Assembly (NCBI GenBank): GCA_034008185.1
Contig: CM067086.1
Span: 30,773,007-30,837,006, forward strand
Reading direction: 5' to 3'
DNA length: 64,000 nt
Origin: Gorsachius magnificus
Lineage: Eukaryota > Chordata > Aves > Pelecaniformes > Ardeidae
The position numbers and the translations under genes were made by a program. Of this stretch, positions 36,263 to 49,518 are shown one piece after another. The notes under the pieces are model-generated. The model was not told where the DNA came from. It did not search any database and was given only the letters and a program-made list of their open reading frames with translations. Each line of letters starts with the position of its first letter. The first letter of the stretch is position 1.

Positions 36263-38494
36263 TCCCTCCTCCTGGCCACTCACCTTGCCACAACCCAGTG
36301 GTGGAGGGCAAAAGATCCCAAATGACATAAACTTACCCACAAAACATTCATTTGTGAATCTCAAGCCATAAAGATGTTAATTTGTTTTGTGCAAGCAACT
36401 TTTTTAGCCCAAGTCCACCATGCTGTGCTTCTGACAGAACTAATTTTCAGTAATAAAAGTAAGGCTATGTCATATCAGTGTGGTATACAGGCAACGTTAG
36501 GATAATGTCTTTGGGGCAAGACATACTCATGCCCCAGAGAGACGTACTCATCAAGTCTTAAACAAATACAGTGAACTTCTACTCACATCAGTGAATCCAG
36601 GACTTTGTATGCAGGCTCTAAACCAAATCCTCCATCCATGCAGTCTCTGATATGACACTGAGTTTCTCTTTTCCTTCCCTCTGCTTTCCAACTATTTAAA
36701 GGAATTTTAAAGGGATGCCTTCTCAAAGCTGCACAAAAGGTACTAAAGATCTTACTGTGTAGCTCAGTGTACAGAAACTTCATCTTCCTTCTGTCAGCAT
36801 CTCTGTACCTACACTGCTTCAGAAACGTTCACTTGCCCAACACAACACAATGTGATTGCAAAGAGCTTTACAGATTCTGGAATAACATCAACTCCCCTCC
36901 TGCATCGTGAGAAGCTGGTGAACAACCCATCTACACAATCTACTCTTGCCTTTTTTGTGCCTCACTATGTTCACACCTGCATCCACAGCTCTTTCTAAAA
37001 GAAACTTGATTCTTACTTTCACGGCTGTGTTAACATGACACCAAAACCTGCTCCTCTGGCAGTTGGCAAGGGGGATGAGGATGTCATGCTGACACATCCA
37101 GGGCTTGATCTGACAGCAAACAAGGATTGCAAAAAACCCAAACCAAACCACACAAAAAAACCCACCTCTGGTTTGAAAGGGCTCAGCTAGGAGGAGAAAA
37201 CTCTCCTGCTTTGAAGCACATGAACCCTCATGTGTTCAGTGGGGACTTGGGAGTGGGGGGGACACACTGTTAGCTGATAGGGGTAGGAAGATGGCAAAGG
37301 TTTTATGCTTTATAGCATCACAACACTTTGCCTTGCACCTCCTTCTTTCCCCACAGCCTCTGAACTCTAAGTGAGGTCTAACCTTTTCAAATGTAAGCAG
37401 CACTGGTTTATGCTGTCTCAGACCAGACATTTTGAAACACAGGGATGACTGCTGCCCTCCATTACCTTCCCCTAATCCACCTGCCAGTAGTCCCAGGCAC
37501 AGCAGACAGACGGGTTTGTCTCCTTTTGTCACCATATGCATGCTTTTAGGGCACACAATGACAATCAGGACAAAAATACCACTGGGATTTCATTGTATTG
37601 TGCCGATGCAATGTAATTTGGCAGCACACAGAGAATGCAGCAGAAAAACAGCGGGGAAGATGGTGATGGGAAACCACACGCTCAGGCTGCAGGAGTCAGG
37701 AGTCAGTTTATGTATGATCCTGAAAGCCAAATGTAAGTGCAAAATCAGAGACAAGTGTTACACCAGCCCCCTCAAAAAGAAGGGACACTTGGACAGGAGC
37801 TGCCGTAACTCTACGTAACCACTCCTTTGCTACCCTGAACCGGGCGTTCCTGGCAGAAACATGATGCTGGCAGAGCACATGCAGACACTAAAAAGGCTAA
37901 GAAGAGCTCAAAACCAATTCTTCTGTGAGAAGATGTGGCTGGAATTCTTGATTACTGCATGGGTTACAATTATTTCTTGTCTCCAAGGAAAAGGAAACAT
38001 CTCTGGGGAGCCAAAAGCAAGGGAAAGGGAGAAAAGGAGCATGGGAATCACTGCAGGGGGGTCTACAGGTAAGGCATCCAAAGGGAAGATCACATGGTGA
38101 GGCTAGGGAGTTGAGAACGAGAATGGGTGAAATTTGCACCAGTAATGAATAGATTGATGGGTTCTGTTCTCATACTAGACACCATCGTTGTCACGAGGAA
38201 GAGGCGATACATTTTTAATTGCCTGCAGAGTTATGGAGACAGCTTACAAAACAAACACTTTTCCATATTATTTTTACCTTAGGCCACCATGTTTTCCCCA
38301 AAACACACATTGAGGTTGTGCATACGGATGCCGTACCCTGTGCCCCCCAAGAAGAAAACAAAAGTGCTCATTCCTTTCTTAAATAAAGGAAAAAAAAAAA
38401 AGGAAACAATATTTTCATTTTTACACTAGCAGCAAGCAGCAGGCGAGAATCAAGAGGTGCTAAGAGATGCAAGCACGTCCTTTCCAACAGATAC

Positions 38495-38584
38495 CTTCTT
38501 CTTCGCCAGCAATAAGTCCTGGTAAGCATTTGAACGGAGGAAGCGCGCATAGCTGTCACTCTTCATCAGCTTGTAAATGTGCTC
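38495..38584 (-). CDS. RGS6: RGS6 exon: last helices of the RGS box
   Basis: This 90-nt exon has phase 0 at both ends and encodes 30 residues: [15 protein letters not shown] then [15 protein letters not shown]. It completes the RGS box. The DSYxRFL motif contains the aspartate, serine and arginine that line the G-alpha contact surface in RGS proteins generally. The acceptor is CCCACAG before GAGCAC; the donor is AAGAAG followed by GTATCT, a weaker match than GTAAGT. Reading through this donor gives 14 further residues before a TGA, so intron retention would make a short alternative tail. The next exon can be either the 54-nt cassette at 30639-30692 or the terminal exon at 15254-15304, both in frame. 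Confidence 0.97.
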
Positions 38585-38710
38585 CTGTGGGACAGGAGGA
38601 AATGAGAGACAGAATTGTTATCAAACCTCATTTAGACATCACAGGGATTTAAAACACAGCGAATTAGAAGGAAGAGAGACTGATCAAAGTTCTAATTAAG
38701 TCTGCTATTA

Positions 38711-38850
38711 TTGATTATCTGTGTTGTGGTAGTGTACAGGAGGTCCATCCTGGGGCAGGACCCTGCTGTGCCTGGGGCTGTACAAACACAAAACAAAGAG
38801 ATGGCCCTCACCCCAAAGGCTGGCACACATTATTCAGTAATCAGTGTTAT
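38711..38850. mobile_element. amniote MIR1-like SINE fragment
   Basis: It begins near TTATCTGTGTTGTGGTAG and runs through GGACCCTGCTGTGCCTGG, GGCTGTACAAACACAAAAC, AAAGAGATGGCCCTCACC and CCAAAGGCTGGCA. This matches the sequence order of the amniote MIR1-type repeat common in turtles and crocodilians (gaccccattgtgctaggtg, ctgtacaaacacagaaca, aaaagacagtccctgcccc, aaagagcttacaatct), recalled from memory. It lies about 130 bases upstream (on the RGS6 strand) of the last RGS-box exon. Confidence 0.65.
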
Positions 38851-40676
38851 TCTGCAAAGACTGCAGCTCTCTGAAATCCCCGGATTACAAGCAGGTGTCT
38901 AGCCAAGCTGAAACTACTGGCATGTCTCAAGAAGGAACAAATAAATGCCAGAAACTGTCCCATAGATTAGGTTTAATTTTACCGCTCATAGATACTTAGG
39001 AACTATCACCCAGCACTCCCCTCCTGTTCACAGAGGGGAACAGGTACTTGGACAGATTTCACCTCCGCTTAAGACACATACTTAAAGCAAGCCAACCTGT
39101 TAACATCCTGAAAAAGCCTGTATCTCTGATGACTGTACAGGGAGGTTTGTATGACTAGTTCAGATGTGGGTGACTACATCATATGTATAAAGATAGCTCA
39201 GATGAGTTCTTCCCATAGGGTCTTTTTTCTCCTAGCAAGTCAAACTACTGTTAGCAGTTTGCTCTGAGAGCACTTAGTATGTGCATCTTCAAACTTACAA
39301 AGTGGTGTTTCATGGCAGCAGAACTTCACGCCTATTCTTTTCCAATTTCCTTGCTTAGTTTTACTTTCCTGCTGAGAATCCCTTAACACAGTCAGCTCTT
39401 CTTCTTCTAATTATCCCTGGATTTGTAATAGATATTATCCCAAATGCCAAGAAAATCAAATCAAAACACTTTGACCAAATAAAGACTGAGAACACACTAA
39501 AGGAACTCAAGAGAAAAATGGGCACCCTGAACATTTCTCTTAGACTTTGCCCAAGGAAGCACTTTTATAAAGTTAATGAGCAATTTTATCTGTACTGATT
39601 TATACAACATGAAATATTCTCTCCTGCCCTAAAGCCATTGTACATGAAACTTTAGAAGAGCCAAACCAGACTGAAGTTGCATAGCTTACTTCACAGTGTT
39701 AACAAGCCAAGCAGAATTCCCTTATCTTCACCATCATGGGTAATTAGTGATGACCTGTCTATACACAGAAAAACTGCTTAATTCAGCTTTCTCACACTAT
39801 TCGGTGTAGTCCTAAGAGGGGCATAACTGCCACTGGCTTTCCTACGACACAGCATAAACGTATCCTTTGAGCTACAACCTGGTGTGAAACAATTTTTACT
39901 GGTTAATTTCCATACTTGCTTTTAGCCCTGACAAATCCTCATTTTTGTAGCACTATCTATCTGAAGGATAGCACAAAATTTTGCAATACAAATGTTCGTA
40001 TAAAGCAATTTAGCAACTGTCACCCTTCCTTGCTGCAGAAAAACACAAGGGAGGGCACAGCTTCATACTTCTCACCTGCAGCACTTCTGTGAGATTTCAC
40101 ATCCAGCTGTGGGACATTTTTTCTATTTATTCGGGACAGAATGAGCCAAGTATGCACTAAGACAAGACGACGGAAAATAATGCATGTCGTGGAAATGGTC
40201 ATCAAAAGGTGTCTATTTCTCTGGTGTGAATAAGGATTTTCAGCATAATCTCTCTCTCAAATACTTCAACTAGCAGAAACTCAGGATTCAGTCAATTTAA
40301 AGCCAACCGTATTGCAACCAGTTCACCTGTACTGTTACCTCTTAAGGTTTCTCAAGGATACTCCATGTTCTCCTAATGAGTTCTTCATAATTACCTGGGA
40401 AAAAAACCCACCTAACCATATACCTAAAAGTCTTTTTCCTTCCTTTTCCAGGACTATGAGGAGACTGATGAGTAAGTAGGGCAGCGATTGACAGTAAAGG
40501 GCCCGAGGGGTCTCCAGAGCCTCCTTCCTCCTAGTGGTCCTCCCTCGCAGCACCCAGTACATGCAGGGTGCTGGTGGGAGGGGGTGCTGAGGCGGGCAGG
40601 AAGGCGCTGTGGGGCTGAAGTATGGTGGTGGGTGACAGGGCTATTTTGATTAATGTTTTGATAGACATGTGATTAA

Positions 40677-40693
40677 TTTTTTTTTTTTTTTTT
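40677..40693. repeat. 17-base T homopolymer
   Basis: Uninterrupted T-run on the plus strand inside the 14.4-kb intron. Confidence 0.9.
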
Positions 40694-43600
40694 ACTACCT
40701 TTGGACTCCACATGATTTCTTTACCTGTGGTCAGACAACTGGGTCTGCTCTGAAAAACAATGATAACATTTTTGGAAAAAAACATTGAGTTTTCATTGCT
40801 GCACAGACAGATCATGAGCTGTTTGCAAGCAAAGGAGAACACACCAAGCTGGCCACACAACCCACCGGCATGCCAGCAACAGCTATCATTCTTGCTCATG
40901 TCAAGACGACTACATGTATTTGACCTTAAAACAGTATAAACTCAATGTCTGGCTGTGGGAAGGGGGAAAATTACTTCGATCCTGAGATGAAATAAACCAC
41001 AAGCTGACTTCTTAACTGAAGCACTTCCCTGAAAAACGGAGGACTATTGCACACCCACAGCCCAACTGCCACCACGGTTAGCTAATTAGTATGAAGCATT
41101 TTCTCTGCTTTTCACGTCTTGGAATCACTAAACAGCTACACCGCTACCTTTCAGCTGTTCACCAAAGATCTAATCAAACAGGGAATAACTATTGCTAGGC
41201 TTTGAATGCTAATGAAGAAAGAAGGCTGGGCACAGGGGAAGGGAAGGACAGGCATATCAGAAGCAAACTTTACTGCTTAATTGCAAGAATTCAAAGGGCT
41301 TGCTTTGAAGAAGCTCTGGACAGGAGGCACAAATGATGCGCTGATCATTTACTTCACAGCATTGCATTTCTGAAGCACCTACTGGAAGGCTGAGCCAGTT
41401 GTTCAGGTCAGCAAAGACTTCCTTCCAATTTGCAACAGCTTACACTGCTGCAGCCAAAAGCCCCGCTGAGGCTGCACCACGAAGGCTCCTGCTAAAATTG
41501 TGGCTGCAGTATGTGCTCAGCCCAGTTACACAACAAACCTAGCTGCAGGACAGGAAACGCCAGTGGCTGGAACATTTGTTTTGATCCTTAGCCTACATTG
41601 TTCTTCACCGCCAAGCTATTTTCTGTTACACTTTCTGAAATCCGCAACTTGCTAGGGAGAATTTACAGCTAGTGTTTAGCAGCTCCTCATTTCTTAAATA
41701 CATTGAAAGCTACTGGAGGTCTAGCAGCTGAGCATATTCTTCCGAGGAAGCCTGAGCAACGGGCCTATCAACAGAGGCGTCTGCACGGACTTAGCTGCTC
41801 TGTGCAACTTGCGCGAATTGGCTTGTCCCTTCTATCGTGGATTCTTAACTCACTTCAGATCATTGCAACCCACTAGTCTCTCACTTCTTATTTTACTGAG
41901 TAGCCGCTTTTGTTCCTCCTCTTTATCGCATGGTGAAGAGGGAGCATAATCTCACCAAAGACTGAAATCTCCAACTTCAGTCAGCATCTCTAGTGATGCA
42001 CTTTATACACACGCATGTTCCCTGACGTACCTGATGCTGCTGGCAAGAAATCTGAACCTTCCCATCCTTATGCTGCATTTTGTGAAGTTGTTTATTATAG
42101 GGTAATGAGCTCATTATTACTGGCTCCCTGAATACACAAAGCAAATCCACTACTTGTGTAATTTTTAACAATGCAGCTGCAGCTCTGGACATTATGGTCT
42201 TCTGTGCTGTGAGCAGTCTGGCCAGAATTATCACTGCAACATTTCTCTGCAAGTGCCATAGGAAGTTCCTGCGCCACATCTGCACAACAGCAGGAGCAAC
42301 ATTTCATCTAGGCAGTATAGCATCTCCCAGCCATTGCTGGGTACCAGCTCGCAGGTAGGGCTCAGACTCCCAGCTCCCTGCTCTAGACTTAAGACAACAA
42401 AGGGAGTCACATAGCAAAAACAGAAGATCAAACCAATCTTCTAACGGAAGTTGCCCAACTGATCTATTAAACCATTAAACAAGGTAGCACCCTGCTTTTA
42501 AAAACAGATAAAAAGCAGAAAAGAAAAGCCTTTCAAGATTTGGCGAGGAGTTGACAGGCATCACGCGTCCCACTGGTCTCCCCTGCAGCCTTGGCAGCGA
42601 TCTCTGAGCACCAAGCTGCTGTCTCGGGCCACTGCGGTGGCAGCTGCGAGCGGAGACAGGGACTGACTTGACATGTGAGAGCAAGCCCTGGTGAGCTGGC
42701 TTTTTGAGCTGACCGGTCACTTAGTCCCTCACACAGCATGCCGTTAATGAGTGCTGGCTGTACTGATGCTCCCCTGCAAGGATGGATGCACATTTGGAAA
42801 TGTCAGTCTAACATGGAGTCCTACATGACACAATAACCTGCTTCTGTAATTACGGTGGATTTCATCTCCAGGAATCAAAAAATTCCCTTACAGGACTCCT
42901 GCAAGCAGAGTGGGTTTCCTGTCAAACATCCCCAGAACTGCTGTTCCCCAGATCCTGAACCAAGGCAACAGAGGCAATGGGGTCTGCATGTATCTCTTCT
43001 TGAGAAAAAGGCAGACTCCCTTTCGTGTTTTGGGCACGAAAGAATCACATCATCTCCATGGTGGGAAGAACTACACAGCAGGCCTGAGGGCTATCCAGCT
43101 CCTCTGAGCATCTTCTCTGCTTGTATCATGAGAGTTACACTTCATAAAGCATAACCGTTCCACTTGCCATCACCATTGCATGACATAATGGAGAGCAAAC
43201 AGTAAATTTTAAAGGGGGAAACATTGTCAGTTCTGTGAATTAGAAAATGGAGGAACCACCCAGGTAAATCACAAAAAATATTCTTTTCTACAGTTATGTG
43301 AAACCAAGAGGAAATCCCGCCCCAGCTACAGCTGACAACTTAAGCATCAGGACATAAACCCTGATAAGATTCAGCATCTCTCGGCTGTTTTCCTTCCACA
43401 AGCTCTATCTTTGGAAGGAGAAGAAGGACAAGCTCTGTAAATTTTCTTGACAAGAGGGGAAAGGGGGAGGAAAAAAAAAAAAGGAAAGTTTGCAATCCAG
43501 ACGGGAACGTGGGAGGTGGCTGAGATAGCAGAAACTGTCTCAAAGCTGCACCTGCTTCAAATCAATGTGCTGCAATGTGATCTCAGGTCTCTCCCCCTTC

Positions 43601-46600
43601 ACAAAGCACAGTGACCCTGAGGAGGGCACAGGTGGCAGCCCAGCAGGACCTTGAGAACACCTAAGAAATATGTGGGAAAAAACCTGAATGATCAAAAAAT
43701 AATTACAATACCTGACTTGCACAAAGCACCTGGCAGACCTCAGGAATTCTGTTCTCTGTTAAGAATATTTCTTTTTAGCAGAAAGTCTTGGTTCTTTCCT
43801 CTGAAATGTGTATATTAGACAAAAGCAGTGCTGTCGGTTAAACATACCTATTTCTAATCCAACCTGTATCTTATCCACTGTGACATTTTGTGACAGACTT
43901 GAGACTTTTTGGAGGCTGCGAAGACCAAGCACCATGTTCTCGTGACCTTTGAACACCAGTTAGATTCCAGAAAGCCCTTAAATTTTAACCTGCTGATAAA
44001 AGCTTTTCCCTGTTTGTGCCTAAACACAGCCATAAGCTTTAGATTACTAGGGGGAAATTAGAAATTCTTTGCTCATTTCAAGCACAGTTTTCCCATTTAG
44101 CACATTATTAGCCCACTCCATGGGGCCTTACACTAAGGCTAGATAGCTGTTCAGATTCACTTGAGCCCCAAGGGCCTGCATGCCCTTCATAAACTGGTCA
44201 GAAACCTCCTTGCTCTAGCTATCCCACTCACAACTTTTGGATTGTTGTGGAGCACTGCTTCACCCTGTCACCAAGACCTGGCATTAAACTAGTGAGAGCT
44301 GATTTGGAGACCCCTTTGTATTGCAAGTATGCAAACACCAGCAGCCGCCCCCTCTGGCCAACTGCAAGGGAGATTTGCAGAATGTCAGACAAATCCATTA
44401 GAAGAAAAGCCCACAAGCAATGTAAAGCAGTAGATTAAATAACTAAATAAATAAGAGCAAATTGCAATGAAAGTTAACGTTTGTTCTACCTGTATGCTGG
44501 GCACTGGGGAGGAATTTATTGCAGATTTGCACGAGAGAGCAGAGCCTCAGTGACTGCCTTGTGGTCTCTGCTAGAAGGATAACAACAGACGCCAGCTGAG
44601 GACCCACCCGGGGTGTGCTTTTTGAAGAGCTGTCTCCATAGCACAAAGAGGACATGGGAAGGAGAAAGCGGGGCGATGCTCTCCTGAGCATATAGTGTGC
44701 AACGGCTACACCTTCCAAATAGACTGGGCAGTAGCCTAATGCCTTTCTGTCGGCACCTCGACTCTGCACAGACACCTGTGGCAGAGGGGCTGAGGTTAAC
44801 CCGTGCCAGCATGCATGTGTTCTGTAGTCAGCAAAACCTGCTATCCTGGGGCTGTCAGAGACATATCCTGTTCACTCTGTTGTACTTTTCCCAGTCCATC
44901 CTCAGGAATCCTGCCTGAATGGCAGGAACCTCTACCACACCACCACCAGGATCTTACACAAAGATGAAGAAAGGAAAGGAGACCTACTCCTCATTAGCAA
45001 TTAGCCACTACCGAATGCAACAGTTTTTAGGATTATGATCAATTGCCATTCAGTGTAACTGACAGTGATGACATGCGCTTTTGAGAAAGCAGGAAAAAAT
45101 GCTGCACCATCTCTGGAAGCTGAAGTAGTTAGCAGCAGACACAGCTGAGATGAGGCAAGCAGTGAAGAGGCTGCAGAAGGAAAGACCTTCACACTTGCCC
45201 TGACTGAACCTGATGGGAAAACACCACTAAGGGGGGAGAAGGCAGGGAAACACAGGGGCTTTTATTCCTATTCCCCTTAATGTCTCCAAATCTCCACTGA
45301 GAACGCCTCTGGATCTGCTTATTCTGGTCCCTGCATTTAGGACTTCACTATTCTTAAAAATGCTGTACTGCGGGGTTTGAGCTGCCTGCACACATTACCC
45401 AGGGAGAGCCCCCTTCCCGAAGCCTCACTGGTACCCTGCGGTCCTGCCATCTGGCAGGGCGAGAGCTAAACGAGGGCTCTGGCTGCTGCAGGAGTGCTAG
45501 GCTTTCCTTGATTTATAGTTTAGAAAAGAAATGCTTCAGGTTGGTAAATGGCACATAAGGGTCTTGGCCTGAACGCAAATTGCTCTGGAAATCCTGAGCA
45601 ATGGCTTTTTTGGCCACTCTCAAGTTATTTAAGTGACACAGTAATTTACACCCACAGTTTTAGATGGTGCATTTTCTTCACACTCAACCAAGTTGTTTTT
45701 GTTACTAAGGAAAAAAAAAAAAGAAGAATAATTATACTGTAATATATACTAACCTCCCTGCTAAACTGAAAAGCATAAAACCTCTTTTCAGGCCACAAAT
45801 GAAATTACGCTAAGCTGAAGGCACAGGAACGTAAGAAAGAGCTTTAGCAGGAGGGATAACTGTAAGCAATGAGAGCTCATTTTGAGTAATACACAGAAAT
45901 CCTTTGTTTAGCCCTGTAGATACATAGTTGGAAACACAATGTAAATCTTTTGGGGGAAAGTGCTATGATAAAAGTAACACATAAATTTAGCTTTGGCTCC
46001 TCTGTAAATTGATGAGACAACTGGTTTGCATCACACTTCAACCACACAAACTGGAAGGCAGAGCTGCTGGGGGTCTGTGGCAGACGCAGTGCGGAGGACT
46101 AGAGAGGCGAAGGGCTGTCAAGCACTGTGCAGTTAAGGGTCAGCCTGGTACTGCAGGAGGATTTAGTCCTAAATATAGCAAGGGCTATCCTGGGAGACAA
46201 GAGTGGGCTGCCGGGAGTCTAACGCCATATGAGCAGCTTTAGGTTTTGAGAACAATGATCGTGGCTAAGAGGCTGATTCTCTCAATATGGGCCAAATCCT
46301 GGCTACTGGCAAAAAGCCCAAGTGAACAGGTTTTGCTTGGGAGGAGGGGACAACCTAGTGTAGCATTTGGGAGATTGGCATCTCTTTCACAAATAATAAA
46401 GTATCTAGGAGTTGCAGCAATGAAGATGGGGTTTTGCACTCCTATACATGCTGTGGTACAGCCATGAGATGAAACTACTCAACTTTTTGGTCCACACCCT
46501 GACAATTGCAAGGCTGGCTGCAGCTTCCTCTTTGTTTGCTCTGGCAAAACTATCCTGCCAGAAAGCTGAATTGTGGCGTGGAGAGGCACATGCAGAATCC

Positions 46601-49489
46601 CTCACACAGCAGAAAAGAAATTCTGTTGCACTGGGGCAGTCTATGACCCATAGGAGATGGTGACAGAGACGCAGCCTTACAGAAACAAGCAGCATACAGC
46701 TTCTGCATAAAGGTAGCTATGCTGAAACAAGGACCACCACCCCTGCTTGGATGCCTACCTAGAGAGTATATACTGACTACATAAGCAGTCTTCCACACCT
46801 CATCAACATTTTGGCTGTAGGATATCTACTGCTATATCAACTTAGACCTGGCTTTAAGTGATTGAGCTCAAGCTCTTACAGACTATGCTATAAATGCATA
46901 TTGAAATTTTGCATCTGTTTGCTGATCAACCCCATCCAGACAGCACACGACATTCATGTGGTCTGAGGAGATGTGAAATGCATTGTTGATTAAAAAAAAA
47001 TATCCCCGGGGAGATTTACTTAGAAGGATGAACACTTTAAGACATAACAAAATCTTAGAAAAATTAGACTGCAGTGTTCCTGCAGCACGTGGGTTTGGCG
47101 GGAGTGGAACTGAGTCATCTCCAAGAACATTCACCCATTGTCCATGAGAAGTCAACTCCTGGAGTCCTGGCTTCTCAGGTAGAAAGGGACACATGTGCAG
47201 GCACTTTCACCCTGCTTGGGAGAAACAGAGCAGCGTCAGCTGCTTCCTGACTTCCACAGGGCAAGGAAATGCTCTTGCTCCGGATTTTACAGGCAGTTGT
47301 TTCTTGCATTCAAGAAGCACAGTGCACACTACTGGCACAAGAGTCCTGGACTCTGAGTGCTGAATTCAATTTTTAAGCAATCTAAAGACTTTCCCATGTA
47401 ATCCATTTAAAGGTATTTTTTTTGAGTTAGGAAATGTCTGGCACATGAGGCACTGTTATCACTAATGCACGTGGCTGTAGCCAGCTTGGCAGGATCAACA
47501 CACTGAATAACAGGCAGACTATTGTCCTGTGGGAATATGCTGACTGTTCTTGTCACTCCATTCTCATGATCTTTCACTTGGAGAGATCTGCCATCTTCTG
47601 TCACTGTGTGTGCAAGGAGAAAGCTCACTTGTGACTTCTCCTAGCCTTTTTTCTGCCTGGGTGTAACAGGGGCGTTAGCTTAGAGAGTCATTTGATCCCT
47701 GACGCTTTCAGAGACAGAGAGGCAACAGCAAGACAAAGGCTGGATGTTAGATGTTTTTCACAGAACATGACTACTAGGCCACAAATTAAAATGAAAAGCA
47801 AAGGATAAAAGTACTTTCTGACATGTGGTGCGTATGTACATTTAAAAAAAAAAAAATCCCAGTAAAGTAGTAACGCTGAATACCTGCTCCTATGTAGACC
47901 TCTGCTTCAAGCCTTTTGTTTCCTGCTTTGCAGAGCATCAGGCACGCCAGCACGAGCCTCCACCATCACCTTCCTATTTTTGCTCCAGACACATAATTGC
48001 TCTTCTGGGTGTATTTGTGAAGCTCTTCATTTTAGATTCTGTTTGGTTGTAGGTTGTTTTTTGAAATCCACAAGGGAAGGAGCTTGCATTTTTGTTTGTG
48101 TGTGTAACAAACACACAGCAACAGCGTGTAGCGACTTTGCGTGAAGGCTGTTTCTACAGTCACACGCAGGGAAGGCAACTGGAGCGCAGTGGAAGGAAGG
48201 ATTTTCGCCTGCAGTCCCACAGCATTAGAGTCAAAGGAGAAGAGAATAAAGGTCAAGTCCTCGTGCAGTCCCTAACCTCCACAGGAAGGTCCAGGCTGTC
48301 AAATGCCTCCAGGAGTCCTGGGCGCCATCCATGTATACATAGGGGTGCAGCACAGCAGTGCTTTCAAATCCCTGCAGCGCAAGTGCCAGGTCTCTGAGCC
48401 GTGCTGGCTCAGGGGGACCGCAGCCCCCCTTCAAGGCAGAACGCCTGGGTCTGCCCCACGCTCCCTTGCTGACTGCCCGCACTGCCAACCAGAGCTGCTT
48501 TGCTGTTACCTTGATTCTCCATCCTTAGTCACCATCCTTTACAGGCATGGATGTAACTGGGGTGACTGGGTGAAACTTTAAGAAAATAGGAATAATGTTT
48601 CTTCAAGTTCTTACATGCAAGGTGATACGGATGAACAATGAATATCTTCACGTGTTCCTTCCATGCGGTGATTTTGCTCAAGACCTACAAAAGGAGTTCT
48701 GTATGCCCACTGAATAGGCACCAGGCGTACATTGCTCTATATGCTTGCTTTCACATCCTGTGTGTGCTTGAAAAGACATAGTCAGTGGAAGAAAGGTCAC
48801 TCCTCATTTTCTCTTCTTGTTAGAAAATGACATTCCACTACCAAGAGATCCTTGCTTACACTTAGTGTTTGGCTTTGAATTCAACACGATCTTCTCAAGT
48901 TCTGTCAATGCTCCCAGATTCCTGATGGGACCAGAATGCAAACTGAGGACTGATCACTGACGAATCTTGAACAGGCTCATATCTCTACCACAGTCCAGAA
49001 CAAACTGAACCAACACCTGAGTGAGCTGAAAGTATGAACTGGGTCCAGATCTAGGCCAGGTACATTTCTGGTTCGAGCAGCCTAGAGTTTGGCATTATAG
49101 TCTAAATCTGCTCTGGAATTAGCCAAAGATCTGCACAGCACAGTTAAAATCCCTAACTGAGCCGGGATTAGAACTGAATTTCCCTGAATCATCCTCACAG
49201 AAACAATAGCCGATTAGTTCAGGTAAAGGAACGTCAATCTAAAACTCTATTTTATTTATTAAAGAAGAAAAATAAACAAAGCAAACAGGAAAGTAATTGC
49301 AAAGACAACTACGTGGCTTACCTTACTTTAGCATACCTGGCTCTGAAGCCTACCAGTTAATGCCCCTACAAGCAAACATTACTATCAGGAGGCATAACGC
49401 ATTCTTGTGATGCTAGTTCCCAAACCGGGGATAAGCGGGAAAGACTTCTAAGGCAAAACACATTTCAGGGGGGCAAGGAGATGCTTGAA

Positions 49490-49518
49490 GGGGGGGGGGG
49501 AAAAAAAAAAAAAAAAAA
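49490..49518. repeat. G11A18 homopurine block
   Basis: Eleven G are followed directly by eighteen A. It is prone to slippage and to triplex formation. Confidence 0.9.

Larger units (their letters stand above)
30693..38494 (-). other. RGS6: RGS6 intron before the cassette exon (7.8 kb)
   Basis: It is bounded by a GTATCT donor and a TTAAG acceptor. It contains a MIR-like SINE relic at about 36095-36262, an A-run followed by GAAA repeats at 33427-33460 and a CTCC-rich stretch near 35905. The plus-strand open frame of 220 codons at 32484-33146 has no recognisable domain and is taken as chance. Confidence 0.8.
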
